A DNA stretch of 12,704 bases. It comes from Nitrospira sp. Its GTDB lineage: Bacteria > Nitrospirota > Nitrospiria > Nitrospirales > Nitrospiraceae. The translations under genes were made by a program, and so were the position numbers. Below, piece after piece: positions 6,590 to 12,704 of this stretch. The DNA is taken from NCBI GenBank assembly GCA_024998705.1, contig JACOEF010000460.1, forward strand, positions 1 through 12,704. The letters are read 5' to 3'. The notes beneath the pieces were generated by a model. That model did not search any database. It had not been told where the DNA came from and saw nothing but the letters and a program-made list of their open reading frames with translations. Position 1 is the stretch's first letter; the number at the start of each line of letters is the position of its first letter.

Positions 6590-7096
6590 TTAGATTTCGG
6601 AAATCTCACCCAAGTCCAGTTCGAGGCGAATTCGATCGGTGATCTGTTCTGGTTGGTCGTCGAGGAGTTGATGCAGTTCGTCGGCGAACGCGGCGGCGTC
6701 GATCAGTTGATTCGCCTGTTCAATTCCTGCCTGGAGAGCCAGGTTGAGTGCACTGGTACAGAATGATTGGACGAGCAGGTCATCGGCGCGGTTGGCTAGC
6801 TCCTTGCGTTCCTCTTGGCTTCCCGCTTGAAGCAGTCCGGCCAACCAGGACGTATAATGAATTCGTTCCCGGGCCCGGTCGAGGTGAGCCTGGGCCACAT
6901 CCACCGCCACTTGCACGCCGCCTTTCCAACTCCGCTTCTTCACGTTGAAGACGCATCGCAGATGATTCGGTCGATCCTCGACGACTTCCGGCCCGAAGAA
7001 GAAGGTGACGCGGTACTGCGCGGAATCGGATGAGGGAACCATAGCCATAGCGTGTTCAGCCCATTCTAGCATTGCCTGGACGGCAGAGGACAGCAT
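6590..7096 (-). CDS. Hypothetical protein, alpha/beta N-terminus and helical C-terminus
   Basis: I do not recognise this 168-residue protein. Residues 27-70 have a strand-like pattern (YRVTFFFGPEVVE, LRCVFNVKKRSWKGG, VQVAVDVAQ). Residues 70-150 look helical and rich in Ala, Leu, Glu and Gln, and the C-terminus is acidic. There is no signal peptide or membrane segment, so it is probably cytoplasmic. I place the start at ATG 7096. Reading on to 7243 would overlap the divergent peptidase gene by about 100 bases and adds 49 residues with no coding look. A shorter start at ATG 7072 is possible, and neither has a clear ribosome site. It diverges from the M24 peptidase gene across 45 bases. Confidence 0.65.
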   Translation of the reverse strand: MLSSAVQAMLEWAEHAMAMVPSSDSAQYRVTFFFGPEVVEDRPNHLRCVFNVKKRSWKGGVQVAVDVAQAHLDRARERIHYTSWLAGLLQAGSQEERKELANRADDLLVQSFCTSALNLALQAGIEQANQLIDAAAFADELHQLLDDQPEQITDRIRLELDLGEISEI

Positions 7097-7129
7097 GATT
7101 GCGCAGTGGTATCGATGTCGAAATGACGC

Positions 7130-7135
7130 TATGAT
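7130..7135 (+). promoter_or_regulatory. Possible -10 element placed for a leaderless transcript
   Basis: TATGAT (five of six to TATAAT) sits exactly at -12 to -7 relative to the ATG at 7142, and no ribosome site precedes that ATG. This geometry fits leaderless initiation. No good -35 box is visible (TGGTAT at the 17-base spacing), so this is tentative. Confidence 0.35.
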
Positions 7136-7141
7136 GGCCAC

Positions 7142-8359
7142 ATGGACGCGTCCGCTCGGTATGCCGCACGGATTACTCGTATTCAGCAGGCCATCCGGGA
7201 ACAACCGGGGCTTGATGGGTGGCTGTTTTATGACTTTCGTCATCTCGACCCGATTGACTACCGCGTCTTGTTGTTAGACCCCTCGCGGCATGTCACGCGG
7301 CGCTGGTACTACTGGATTCCTGCCGAAGGCACGCCGGTGAAACTCCAGCATCGAATTGAGCCTCATGTGCTGGATGGGCTGCCCGGTGACGCGCGCGAGT
7401 ATGTCTCCTGGCGTGATCAGCAAGCGGCTCTCGGTTCCCTGTTGCACGCTTCCAAGAGGATCGCGATGCAGTATTCGCCAATGAACGCGATCCCCTATCT
7501 GTCACGCGTGGATGCCGGCACGATTGATCTGGTGCGCAGTCTCGGCGTGGAGGTGGTGACGTCTGCCGATCTGGTCCAGCAATTTGAGGCGGTGTGGAAT
7601 GATGCGCAATTGGCGTCGCATCAGGTGGCCGCAGAAGGCTTACGCGCAATTGTGGATGAAGCGTTTGAGTATGTCGGAACGTCGCTCGGTTCTGGGCGAG
7701 GCCTCACTGAATATGCATTGCAACAGTACATTCTTTCTCGCATGCAGGCCCGTGGTTTGGTGACCTCGAGTCCACCGATTGCGGCGGTGAATGCCCATAG
7801 CGCGGATCCTCACTATGCGCCGGTGAATGAAGGCTCAGCCCCTATTCGACAAGGAGACCTCGTGTTGATCGATCTGTGGGCCAAACAGCCGGCTCCCGGA
7901 GCGGTCTATGCGGATATCACTTGGACGGGGTTCGTCGGGGCGACGGTGCCTGCCAGGCACCAGGACATTTTTCAGATTGTTCGACGGGCTCGGGATGCAG
8001 CTGTTCTTTTTGTGCAGGGGCGTGTGCGAGCCGGCTCATTTCCCTATGGGTGGGAAGTGGATGATGTCTGCCGCCAGGTGATCCAGGACGCCGGGTATGG
8101 ACAGTATTTTGTGCATCGAACCGGTCATTCCATCGGCGAGGAAGTGCATGGGAACGGTGCGAATATCGACAACCTGGAGACGCAGGATGCGCGCCGTTTG
8201 TTGCCGGGCACCTGTTTTTCGATTGAGCCCGGCATCTACTTGCCGGATGATTTCGGTATTCGGAGTGAACTGGATGTGTATCTTTCCGCCCGCGACGCCG
8301 TGGTGTATGGCCAGCCGATTCAGGCCGATCTGCTTCCTATTCCCGTCCCTATGAGCTAA
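7142..8359 (+). CDS. M24-family metallopeptidase (Xaa-Pro aminopeptidase/prolidase-like)
   Basis: A 405-residue cytoplasmic protein with a creatinase-like N-terminal domain (about 1-150) and a pita-bread M24 catalytic domain (about 160-400). All five metal ligands of the family are visible: Asp244 (LIDLWA), Asp258 (YADITWTG), His329 (RTGHSIG), Glu362 (SIEPGIY) and Glu376 (IRSELD). A further His in EEVHGNG (336) matches the usual substrate-binding position. It therefore most likely cleaves Xaa-Pro peptide bonds. Creatinase-like or methionine-aminopeptidase-like activities are less likely given the length and motifs. ATG 7142 is the first in-frame start that leaves the divergent gene intact. 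It has no visible ribosome site, but a TATGAT lies at -12. It is followed by a 147-base gap before tatA, which has its own promoter. Confidence 0.9.
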   Translation: MDASARYAARITRIQQAIREQPGLDGWLFYDFRHLDPIDYRVLLLDPSRHVTRRWYYWIPAEGTPVKLQHRIEPHVLDGLPGDAREYVSWRDQQAALGSLLHASKRIAMQYSPMNAIPYLSRVDAGTIDLVRSLGVEVVTSADLVQQFEAVWNDAQLASHQVAAEGLRAIVDEAFEYVGTSLGSGRGLTEYALQQYILSRMQARGLVTSSPPIAAVNAHSADPHYAPVNEGSAPIRQGDLVLIDLWAKQPAPGAVYADITWTGFVGATVPARHQDIFQIVRRARDAAVLFVQGRVRAGSFPYGWEVDDVCRQVIQDAGYGQYFVHRTGHSIGEEVHGNGANIDNLETQDARRLLPGTCFSIEPGIYLPDDFGIRSELDVYLSARDAVVYGQPIQADLLPIPVPMS

Positions 8360-8379
8360 GTTCCTTCGGTTGTATTCCC

Positions 8380-8398
8380 GGGTCGGCTGTGACGGCCC
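8380..8398 (+). terminator. Weak hairpin after the M24 peptidase gene
   Basis: GGGTCG (8380-8385) can pair with CGGCCC (8393-8398), with one G-U pair and a 7-base loop, followed by ACCTTTCTT. The stem is short and the T run poor, so this is only a candidate terminator, directly upstream of the tatA promoter. Confidence 0.25.
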
Positions 8399-8405
8399 AC
8401 CTTTC

Positions 8406-8435
8406 TTGACACCCTTCGTATCGGGCAGCTATCGT
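8406..8435 (+). promoter_or_regulatory. Sigma-70-like promoter of the TatA-like gene
   Basis: A perfect TTGACA (8406-8411) is followed after 18 bases by TATCGT (8430-8435), four of six to consensus. The start codon is about 70 bases downstream. Confidence 0.5.
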
Positions 8436-8506
8436 GGGAGTTCGGATGGCCGAAGCGGCGTTCTGAAGCCGGTGTAGCCCCTAATTGCCGAGGAAGGATA
8501 TCGAAC

Positions 8507-9361
8507 ATGTTTGGCACGATGGGATTCTCCGAATTGATTATCATCCTGGTTATTGTGTTGATCATTTTTGGAGCTGGGAAACTGCCGCAAATTGGTGAAG
8601 GGGTCGGGAAGGCGCTCAAGGGGTTTAAGAAGGAGGTGAATGATATTCCACCTCCTGAGAACATTACCGAACCGAACGACACGGCTGTCACACCTGCTCA
8701 GATCCAGGCTCAGCCAGCAGCGGAGATTGCGCAAATCGCGCAGCCGGCCGCCGTCGCGTCGGCGCCGTCCGCTCCCAAAGCCACATCGCCATATACCCCA
8801 GGGCCTGAGCTCACTCCCGGTACGACGGCCGCGTTGATGGCTGCGGCCGGGCCACAGGGCCCGCAGACGGCCCAGCCAGTGAAGCCGCGCGTGGCGACTG
8901 TAACGCCGGGGCAAGCGGCACCGGGGTCGGCCGTTGCGCACAGTCATGAACCACCAACCATGGAAGACCGCATGGCGGCTCCTGCTCCAGTGATGCGTGC
9001 CCAGTATCCGCCCCTTCCACCAGGTGCCCAGAGTAAGCCCGTGGCCAAGCGTCCGTCGGCAATTGTGAACAAAGACGCCGTCGCTCGGGTACAGGCGGCT
9101 CAAGCGGTCATGCGGACGAAAGCCGCACAGGCTCAACCGGCGGCATTTTCCGCTCAGGACATGCAGGGTTTGGGAGAGGGATTGGGCGACGCTGTGCGGA
9201 CCTTCCGGCAAGCGGTCGCGGACGTGCGAAGTTCAGTGGACCCAGAAATGCGAACCATCCGGGCCGAGATGGATTCGGCGCAGAAGGAATTGGAGCAGTC
9301 CATCGAGGCTGCCAAGCAAGCGCCTGTGCTGGATGACGATGCCCCTGTAAAACCCGTCTAG
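8507..9361 (+). CDS. tatA: TatA-like Sec-independent translocase protein with long C-terminal extension
   Basis: TatA proteins form the Tat pore that exports folded proteins across the inner membrane. Residues 1-47 are a textbook TatA/TatB N-terminus: short periplasmic start, membrane helix (about 7-21), the hinge FGAGKLPQIG (21-30) and an amphipathic basic helix (29-47). The protein then continues to 284 residues, far beyond the usual 60-90. Residues 48-210 are a Pro/Ala/Gln/Thr-rich low-complexity linker. Residues 214-270 return to a helical, charged segment. Its first part, LGEGLGDAVRTFRQAVADV (222-240), resembles the N-terminal amphipathic helix, and an acidic coiled-coil-like stretch follows. 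ATG 8507 has AGGAAGGA at 8491-8498. No tatC or tatB is adjacent. Whether it acts as TatA, TatB or both cannot be told from sequence; TatA is the likelier call. Confidence 0.85.
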   Translation: MFGTMGFSELIIILVIVLIIFGAGKLPQIGEGVGKALKGFKKEVNDIPPPENITEPNDTAVTPAQIQAQPAAEIAQIAQPAAVASAPSAPKATSPYTPGPELTPGTTAALMAAAGPQGPQTAQPVKPRVATVTPGQAAPGSAVAHSHEPPTMEDRMAAPAPVMRAQYPPLPPGAQSKPVAKRPSAIVNKDAVARVQAAQAVMRTKAAQAQPAAFSAQDMQGLGEGLGDAVRTFRQAVADVRSSVDPEMRTIRAEMDSAQKELEQSIEAAKQAPVLDDDAPVKPV

Positions 9362-9563
9362 CCGCGCTTGAAAGAGTCCTTCCCTTGCGCGCAGGTGGTT
9401 CCTCCGAGTCGTGGTGTTCGCATCACCCTTCCACAGTTGTCCTGTGTGTTCTTTGGTTTTCTTCTCTTGCCGAGTGTTTCGTGGACAACATGATTGGTGA
9501 GTCAGGTTTTTTCGCACACCCTCCGGTTCTCTTCGCAATTCGTGCGCCTCGGTGGTCGGTGTC
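9362..9563. other. Intergenic region between the TatA-like gene and the HEAT lipoprotein gene
   Basis: About 200 bases without a convincing gene, promoter or terminator. It is T/C-rich on the plus strand around 9440-9470. A 60-codon open frame here (9385-9567) has no coding character and runs into the next gene. Confidence 0.4.
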
Positions 9564-10382
9564 ATGAGCCTTATGCGGTGCGCTCCCCCGAGGTTGCGTC
9601 GTGTTCACCTCCACGTTCTCCTGAGCGTGTTTCTGTCTGCCGCGCTGACTGCGTGTTATAGCGATACACCGCCTGAAGATCCTGAAATGGTGGCGCAGCG
9701 GCTTGTCGCTTTGCTGGCCGACTCGGATCCGGACGTTCGGCGTACCGCCGCGGAAGCTTTGGGGAAGGTCGGTCACCGGTCGGCGAGTGCCGGCTTGATT
9801 GTGTCGCTCAATGATCGAGATGCGTCTGTTCGCGCGGCGGCAGCGCTTTCTCTGGGACGGGTGGGCGACGGTGAGAGTGGGTCGGCCCTGGCAGAGCGTC
9901 TCGCTGATTCAGACGAAGCCGTTCGTGCGGCGTCGGCGATGGCCCTCGGTGCTATTGAGATATCCGCAGTTCGTGAGTCTCAGATTCTGAAGGTTCTTCA
10001 CCATCCGCAAGACTCCGCTCGGATTGCTGCCACTCGGGCGTTGCTCACTCTGGATACCGTGTCGCTCTCTGCCGATCTCGTCGGGGCGCTTCACGATTCG
10101 GATGCACAGGTTCGTCAGGGTGTGGTCGCGGTGTTGGGCGAGACGGGCGACGGTGGGGCTGTGCCTCACCTGCTGTTATTGCTCAGGACAGATGCGTCTG
10201 CAGGTGTGCGTGCTGAGGCAGCCTTTCGATTAGGAAAAATTGGTACGAGCGATGTTTTGGCGGATTTGTCGAAAGCTGCGATGGCGGATCTGGATGTGGG
10301 AGTTCGAGAATGGGCAGGCTGGGCGATCCAGCAGATCAGGCTGTCGCGCGAGTTCGGTTCAAGGAAGCCACCAACTCGATGA
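9564..10382 (+). CDS. HEAT-repeat lipoprotein
   Basis: A 272-residue exported protein. The N-terminus is a lipoprotein signal: Arg-rich RLRRVHLH, hydrophobic LLSVFLSAALTA, then Cys31 in the lipobox LTAC. Residue +2 is Tyr, so by the E. coli rule it would go to the outer membrane. The mature part is about seven HEAT-like helical hairpins of 30 or so residues. Each carries a D-x-D/S...VR-x-x-A-A-x-x-LG pattern (for example DSDPDVRRTAAEALGKVG and DSDEAVRAASAMALGAI), as in PBS-lyase-type HEAT proteins. This fold generally mediates protein binding, and the partner is unknown. I prefer ATG 9564; an in-frame GTG at 9552 would add four residues, and no strong ribosome site marks either. The last 47 bases overlap, in antisense, the end of the PilZ-like gene that runs toward it. 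Confidence 0.85.
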   Translation: MSLMRCAPPRLRRVHLHVLLSVFLSAALTACYSDTPPEDPEMVAQRLVALLADSDPDVRRTAAEALGKVGHRSASAGLIVSLNDRDASVRAAAALSLGRVGDGESGSALAERLADSDEAVRAASAMALGAIEISAVRESQILKVLHHPQDSARIAATRALLTLDTVSLSADLVGALHDSDAQVRQGVVAVLGETGDGGAVPHLLLLLRTDASAGVRAEAAFRLGKIGTSDVLADLSKAAMADLDVGVREWAGWAIQQIRLSREFGSRKPPTR

Positions 10383-10854
10383 GCCGTTTCTGAGCCTCCG
10401 GGTCGATGTCTGTGAACTGGATACCCATCCCGGGAAATAAGAGATATCGTTCGGGCTTGGAGCGTGTCCAGGCGACTTTCGCACGAGTTTCGAATTTCTG
10501 GCTTGGCCGATCGGGTAACGCAAATTCGACGGTCAGCTCGGTACCGGGCGTCAGCGGCGTACTACTTTCAATGAACAAACCGCCGCCACCAATTCCGCCG
10601 GTCAGGCTGTCGAAATGTTTGCCATCAGCCGTGCTGCAATGGACTTTGATTGCAAGAGGGGCTCGAGGATGCGCGCGACTATGCGCAAAGAGGGCCTCTT
10701 CGTCGACCGAGAGCATATATTCGATTAGGGTGCTCCAGGCGAGGATGCTGAGGCGTTTTCCCTTGTCATCAAAGAGGGAAAGGGTTTCTTGTTCGCAGTC
10801 GATACCGAGAGTTTTCCCCTGGTGTTCGCTAGTGGCGGTAACGGGAAATTTCAT
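10336..10854 (-). CDS. PilZ-like domain protein, copy 1
   Basis: A 172-residue cytoplasmic protein. An N-terminal region (about 1-55: KFPV, H-x-GKTL-x-ID, LAW) precedes a PilZ-like domain. Arg60 and Arg64 in RAHPR form the RxxxR motif. The domain continues with GGIGGGGLFIESSTPL (about 86-101) and ends with PGMGIQFTDI (141-150), a typical PilZ C-terminal strand. PilZ domains bind cyclic di-GMP through RxxxR and D/N-x-S-x-x-G. Here the second motif is replaced by a glycine run, so nucleotide binding may be altered or lost. It aligns without gaps to the upstream paralogue over the full length (about 42% identical by my count). ATG 10854 has no strong ribosome site; it lies 71 bases after the stop of copy 2, so it may depend on the same transcript. 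Its 3' end overlaps the HEAT gene in antisense. Confidence 0.82.
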   Translation of the reverse strand: MKFPVTATSEHQGKTLGIDCEQETLSLFDDKGKRLSILAWSTLIEYMLSVDEEALFAHSRAHPRAPLAIKVHCSTADGKHFDSLTGGIGGGGLFIESSTPLTPGTELTVEFALPDRPSQKFETRAKVAWTRSKPERYLLFPGMGIQFTDIDPEAQKRLIELVASLNRTRATA

Positions 10855-10925
10855 CTTCAGCTCAGATGTGTCATGTGTATGGTTGGTGACCTGAAACTGC
10901 GCTTCTTCACGGCAGGAGCCTAGTT

Positions 10926-11444
10926 CTACTCGCCTTGGGGGATGCCCTTGACCGAGTGGACGAGGCTTAAGACTCGGTTCCGTGTTTCCGTAGCAATGTC
11001 GGTGAATCGGATCCCCATCCCCGGACTAAATGTATATTGGTCGGCCTTTGGGCAGACCCATGCGATCACTCCCTTTGCCGAGAGCCACTCACCAGGAGTT
11101 TCGGGCAGTGTAAACTCCATGGCGAGCTTGGTTCCTACGGCCAAGGGCGTAAAGCTCTCGATAAAGAGTCCCCCTCCGCCGATCCCGCCCGCGCGACTCT
11201 CGAATTGCGTGCCGTCGGGTGTATGGTATTTGACGCGTATAGAGAGCGAAATGCGCGGTTCAGATCGGGCTTCACGGGATTGTGGAGGTTTCCGATATGT
11301 CAGAATTTGATCGACGAGAAAATCCCACGCCAGGCTTCCCATTGGCTCGCCGTTGATGCCCACTAATGTGATGAGCTCTTTGGTTGCGTCAATTTCGAGG
11401 GTTTTGCCCTTGTGTCTACTATTTGAAACCACTGGGAATTTCAC
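10926..11444 (-). CDS. PilZ-like domain protein, copy 2
   Basis: A paralogue of the downstream PilZ-like gene with the same layout: N-terminal KFPV...GKTLEID...LAW region, RxxxR at Arg60-Arg64 (RSEPR), GGIGGGGLFIESFTPL and PGMGIRFTDI. The second c-di-GMP motif is again a glycine run. I chose GTG 11444 over ATG 11486 for two reasons. It makes the protein exactly 172 residues, gap-free against copy 1 from the first residues. It also leaves a normal leader of about 45 bases after the promoter at 11496-11523, whereas ATG 11486 would lie about 3 bases from the predicted transcript start. GAAGGGCGG lies upstream of the GTG. The two copies probably arose by tandem duplication and may form one transcript. 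Confidence 0.8.
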   Translation of the reverse strand: MKFPVVSNSRHKGKTLEIDATKELITLVGINGEPMGSLAWDFLVDQILTYRKPPQSREARSEPRISLSIRVKYHTPDGTQFESRAGGIGGGGLFIESFTPLAVGTKLAMEFTLPETPGEWLSAKGVIAWVCPKADQYTFSPGMGIRFTDIATETRNRVLSLVHSVKGIPQGE

Positions 11445-11495
11445 GTGCACCGCCCTTCGAAAAGACACCATTGAGGGAGTAGGCATCTTTCCGCA

Positions 11496-11523
11496 AGTAT
11501 ACCGCAGGAAACTGGCTTGTCGA
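11496..11523 (-). promoter_or_regulatory. Sigma-70-like promoter of the PilZ-like pair
   Basis: On the minus strand TCGACA (11523-11518) and TATACT (11501-11496) are 16 bases apart, each five of six to consensus. The predicted transcript start is near 11489. It lies between clpX and the PilZ-like genes, so these are transcribed independently of clpX. Confidence 0.55.
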
Positions 11524-11574
11524 TAAAATCCTGATATTTGTGTAGGAGGATGTGTGGAATTTGCTCGAACGTGC

Positions 11575-11615
11575 TTCGTTAGGGAGAAAAGGAAGAGGGG
11601 GCGCTAGGCCCCCTC
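11575..11615 (-). terminator. Intrinsic terminator of clpX
   Basis: An 8-base-pair GC-rich stem, GAGGGGGC (11595-11602) with GCCCCCTC (11608-11615) and a 5-base loop, is followed on the minus strand by a T/C-rich tract (TTCCTTTTCTCCC). It sits about 45 bases after the clpX stop. Confidence 0.7.
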
Positions 11616-11659
11616 AGGAATAGTCACCGCCTTAATGATGTGAACGTGCCGTCGATGAA

Positions 11660-12704
11660 TCAGGCGCTCTTCACGTCTTTATCCTGCTCAAAGATTCGAA
11701 TTGGAGCGTGTTTCCCGCTGATAGCGTCTTCAGTTATGACAACTTCCTTGATTTGCTTCTGAGAAGGGGCGTCATACATCACATCGAGCATGGCTTCCTC
11801 CAGAATGGAGCGCAATCCCCGTGCACCGGTCTTTTGTGTGAATGCTTTGCGGGCCACGGCGCTCAGAGCTCCCTCGGTAAATCGAAGCTTGACCTTCTCG
11901 AAAGACAGGAGTTTTTCATATTGTTTGGTGAGCGCGTTTCTGGGCTCAGTGAGGATTCGAATCAATGCCTGCTCGTCGAGCTCGTCTAACGTGGCGACCA
12001 CAGGCAAGCGACCGATGAACTCCGGGATCAACCCATACTTCAAGAGATCTTCTGGTTGGACATGCGGCAACAACTCGCCCAATCGGATGTCGTCGCGGCC
12101 TCGGACTTCCGCTCCGAACCCCATTGATTTCTTGTTCATGCGTTGTTCGATGATGTGTTCCAGTCCGACGAATGCTCCACCACAAATGAACAAAATATTG
12201 GAGGTGTTCACCTGTATGAATTCTTGATGTGGGTGCTTGCGCCCTCCTTGCGGAGGGACGTTCGCGACGGTCCCTTCGATCAGTTTCAGGAGTGCCTGCT
12301 GAACACCCTCACCGGAGACGTCCCTCGTGATGGACGGGCTGTCGCTTTTCCTGCTGATCTTGTCGATTTCGTCGATATACACAATCCCGCGCTCAGCGCG
12401 TTCCACATCGTAGTCTGCGGCTTGGAGTAGTTTCAGGATAATGTTTTCGACATCTTCTCCCACGTAACCGGCTTCGGTGAGTGTCGTGGCATCAGCAAGG
12501 GTGAAGGGCACGTCAAGAAATTTGGCCAGAGTTTGTGCGAGGAGCGTTTTCCCGGTACCGGTTGGGCCGATGACCAGAATATTGCCTTTTTGGAGTTCGA
12601 CATCGTCGACATCCTTTTCCTTCGCGGAGATGCGTTTGTAGTGGTTGTGCACGGCAACAGAGAGGATTCGTTTGGCGCGATCCTGGCCAACGACATATTG
12701 GTCG
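11660..12704 (-). CDS. clpX: ClpX, ATP-binding unfoldase of the Clp protease, 5' end missing
   Basis: An AAA+ hexameric unfoldase that feeds substrates to ClpP. About 347 residues are visible; the gene runs off the right edge. The frame is open to the last bases and reads [18 protein letters not shown], so the N-terminal zinc-binding domain (some 70 residues) lies outside. Numbering from the edge: Walker A GPTGTGKT (46-53), pore loop GYVG (79-82), Walker B IVYIDE (107-112), RKH pore-2 loop (155-157), arginine finger in EFIGRLP (about 232) and sensor 2 GARGLR (about 293-298). The ClpP-docking tripeptide position reads MGF (194-196) rather than IGF. ClpX is distinguished from HslU and ClpA by these loops and by the length. 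clpP would be expected upstream, outside the window. A hairpin terminator follows the TGA. Confidence 0.97.
   Translation of the reverse strand, partial: DQYVVGQDRAKRILSVAVHNHYKRISAKEKDVDDVELQKGNILVIGPTGTGKTLLAQTLAKFLDVPFTLADATTLTEAGYVGEDVENIILKLLQAADYDVERAERGIVYIDEIDKISRKSDSPSITRDVSGEGVQQALLKLIEGTVANVPPQGGRKHPHQEFIQVNTSNILFICGGAFVGLEHIIEQRMNKKSMGFGAEVRGRDDIRLGELLPHVQPEDLLKYGLIPEFIGRLPVVATLDELDEQALIRILTEPRNALTKQYEKLLSFEKVKLRFTEGALSAVARKAFTQKTGARGLRSILEEAMLDVMYDAPSQKQIKEVVITEDAISGKHAPIRIFEQDKDVKSA

Noticed and set aside
7097..7243. Extended N-terminus of the 6590-7096 protein
   Set aside because: It would overlap the divergent M24 peptidase gene by about 100 bases and lacks coding character.
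8429..9211. 260-codon minus-strand frame across the TatA-like gene
   Set aside because: Arg/Trp/Gly-rich antisense shadow of the Pro/Ala-rich linker; the plus-strand frame has a clear family N-terminus, ribosome site and promoter.
9385..9567. 60-codon plus-strand frame between the TatA-like and HEAT genes
   Set aside because: Odd composition, no ribosome site, and it overruns the HEAT gene start.

Overview
The window looks like chromosomal DNA from a free-living Gram-negative-type bacterium. GC content is moderately high (roughly 55-60% by eye). It carries peptidoglycan recycling (NagZ), an exported lipoprotein, a Tat translocase component, PilZ-type proteins and ClpX. The gene styles (single long TatA, paired PilZ-like proteins, small GG-rich exported protein) remind me of Nitrospirota such as Nitrospira. 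That assignment is inference, not demonstrated. I see no transposase, integrase, phage gene, tRNA, rRNA or CRISPR array.

Layout. Plus strand, 1-3109: the 3' part of leucyl aminopeptidase (pepA), nagZ, then a coupled pair. The first of the pair is a small protein made of two copies of a cysteine motif; the second is a PsiE-like membrane protein, and they overlap by 4 bases. A small Ala/Pro-rich ORF (3297-3659) follows and is less certain. Minus strand, 3696-6456, read right to left: a GG-rich exported or membrane protein with a good promoter, a C26-family glutamine-amidotransferase-like hydrolase that starts one base after its stop, and an APC amino-acid permease. This looks like one transcription unit for uptake and hydrolysis of a gamma-glutamyl or related amine compound.

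At 6590-7096 (minus) lies an unrecognised protein, diverging across 45 bases from an M24-family metallopeptidase (7142-8359, plus). Next on the plus strand are a TatA-like protein with an unusually long tail (own promoter) and a HEAT-repeat lipoprotein. The lipoprotein runs tail-to-tail into, and overlaps by 47 bases, the second of two tandem PilZ-like paralogues on the minus strand. These are exactly equal in length when the downstream GTG start of the upstream copy is used. clpX (minus) enters from the right edge and ends before a hairpin terminator.

Most interesting points: the TatA-like protein appears to carry a second copy of its amphipathic helix at the far end of a Pro/Ala-rich linker; the duplicated Cys/His protein resembles two desulforedoxin knuckles that have lost the first cysteine; and both PilZ-like proteins keep RxxxR but replace the second c-di-GMP motif with a glycine run.
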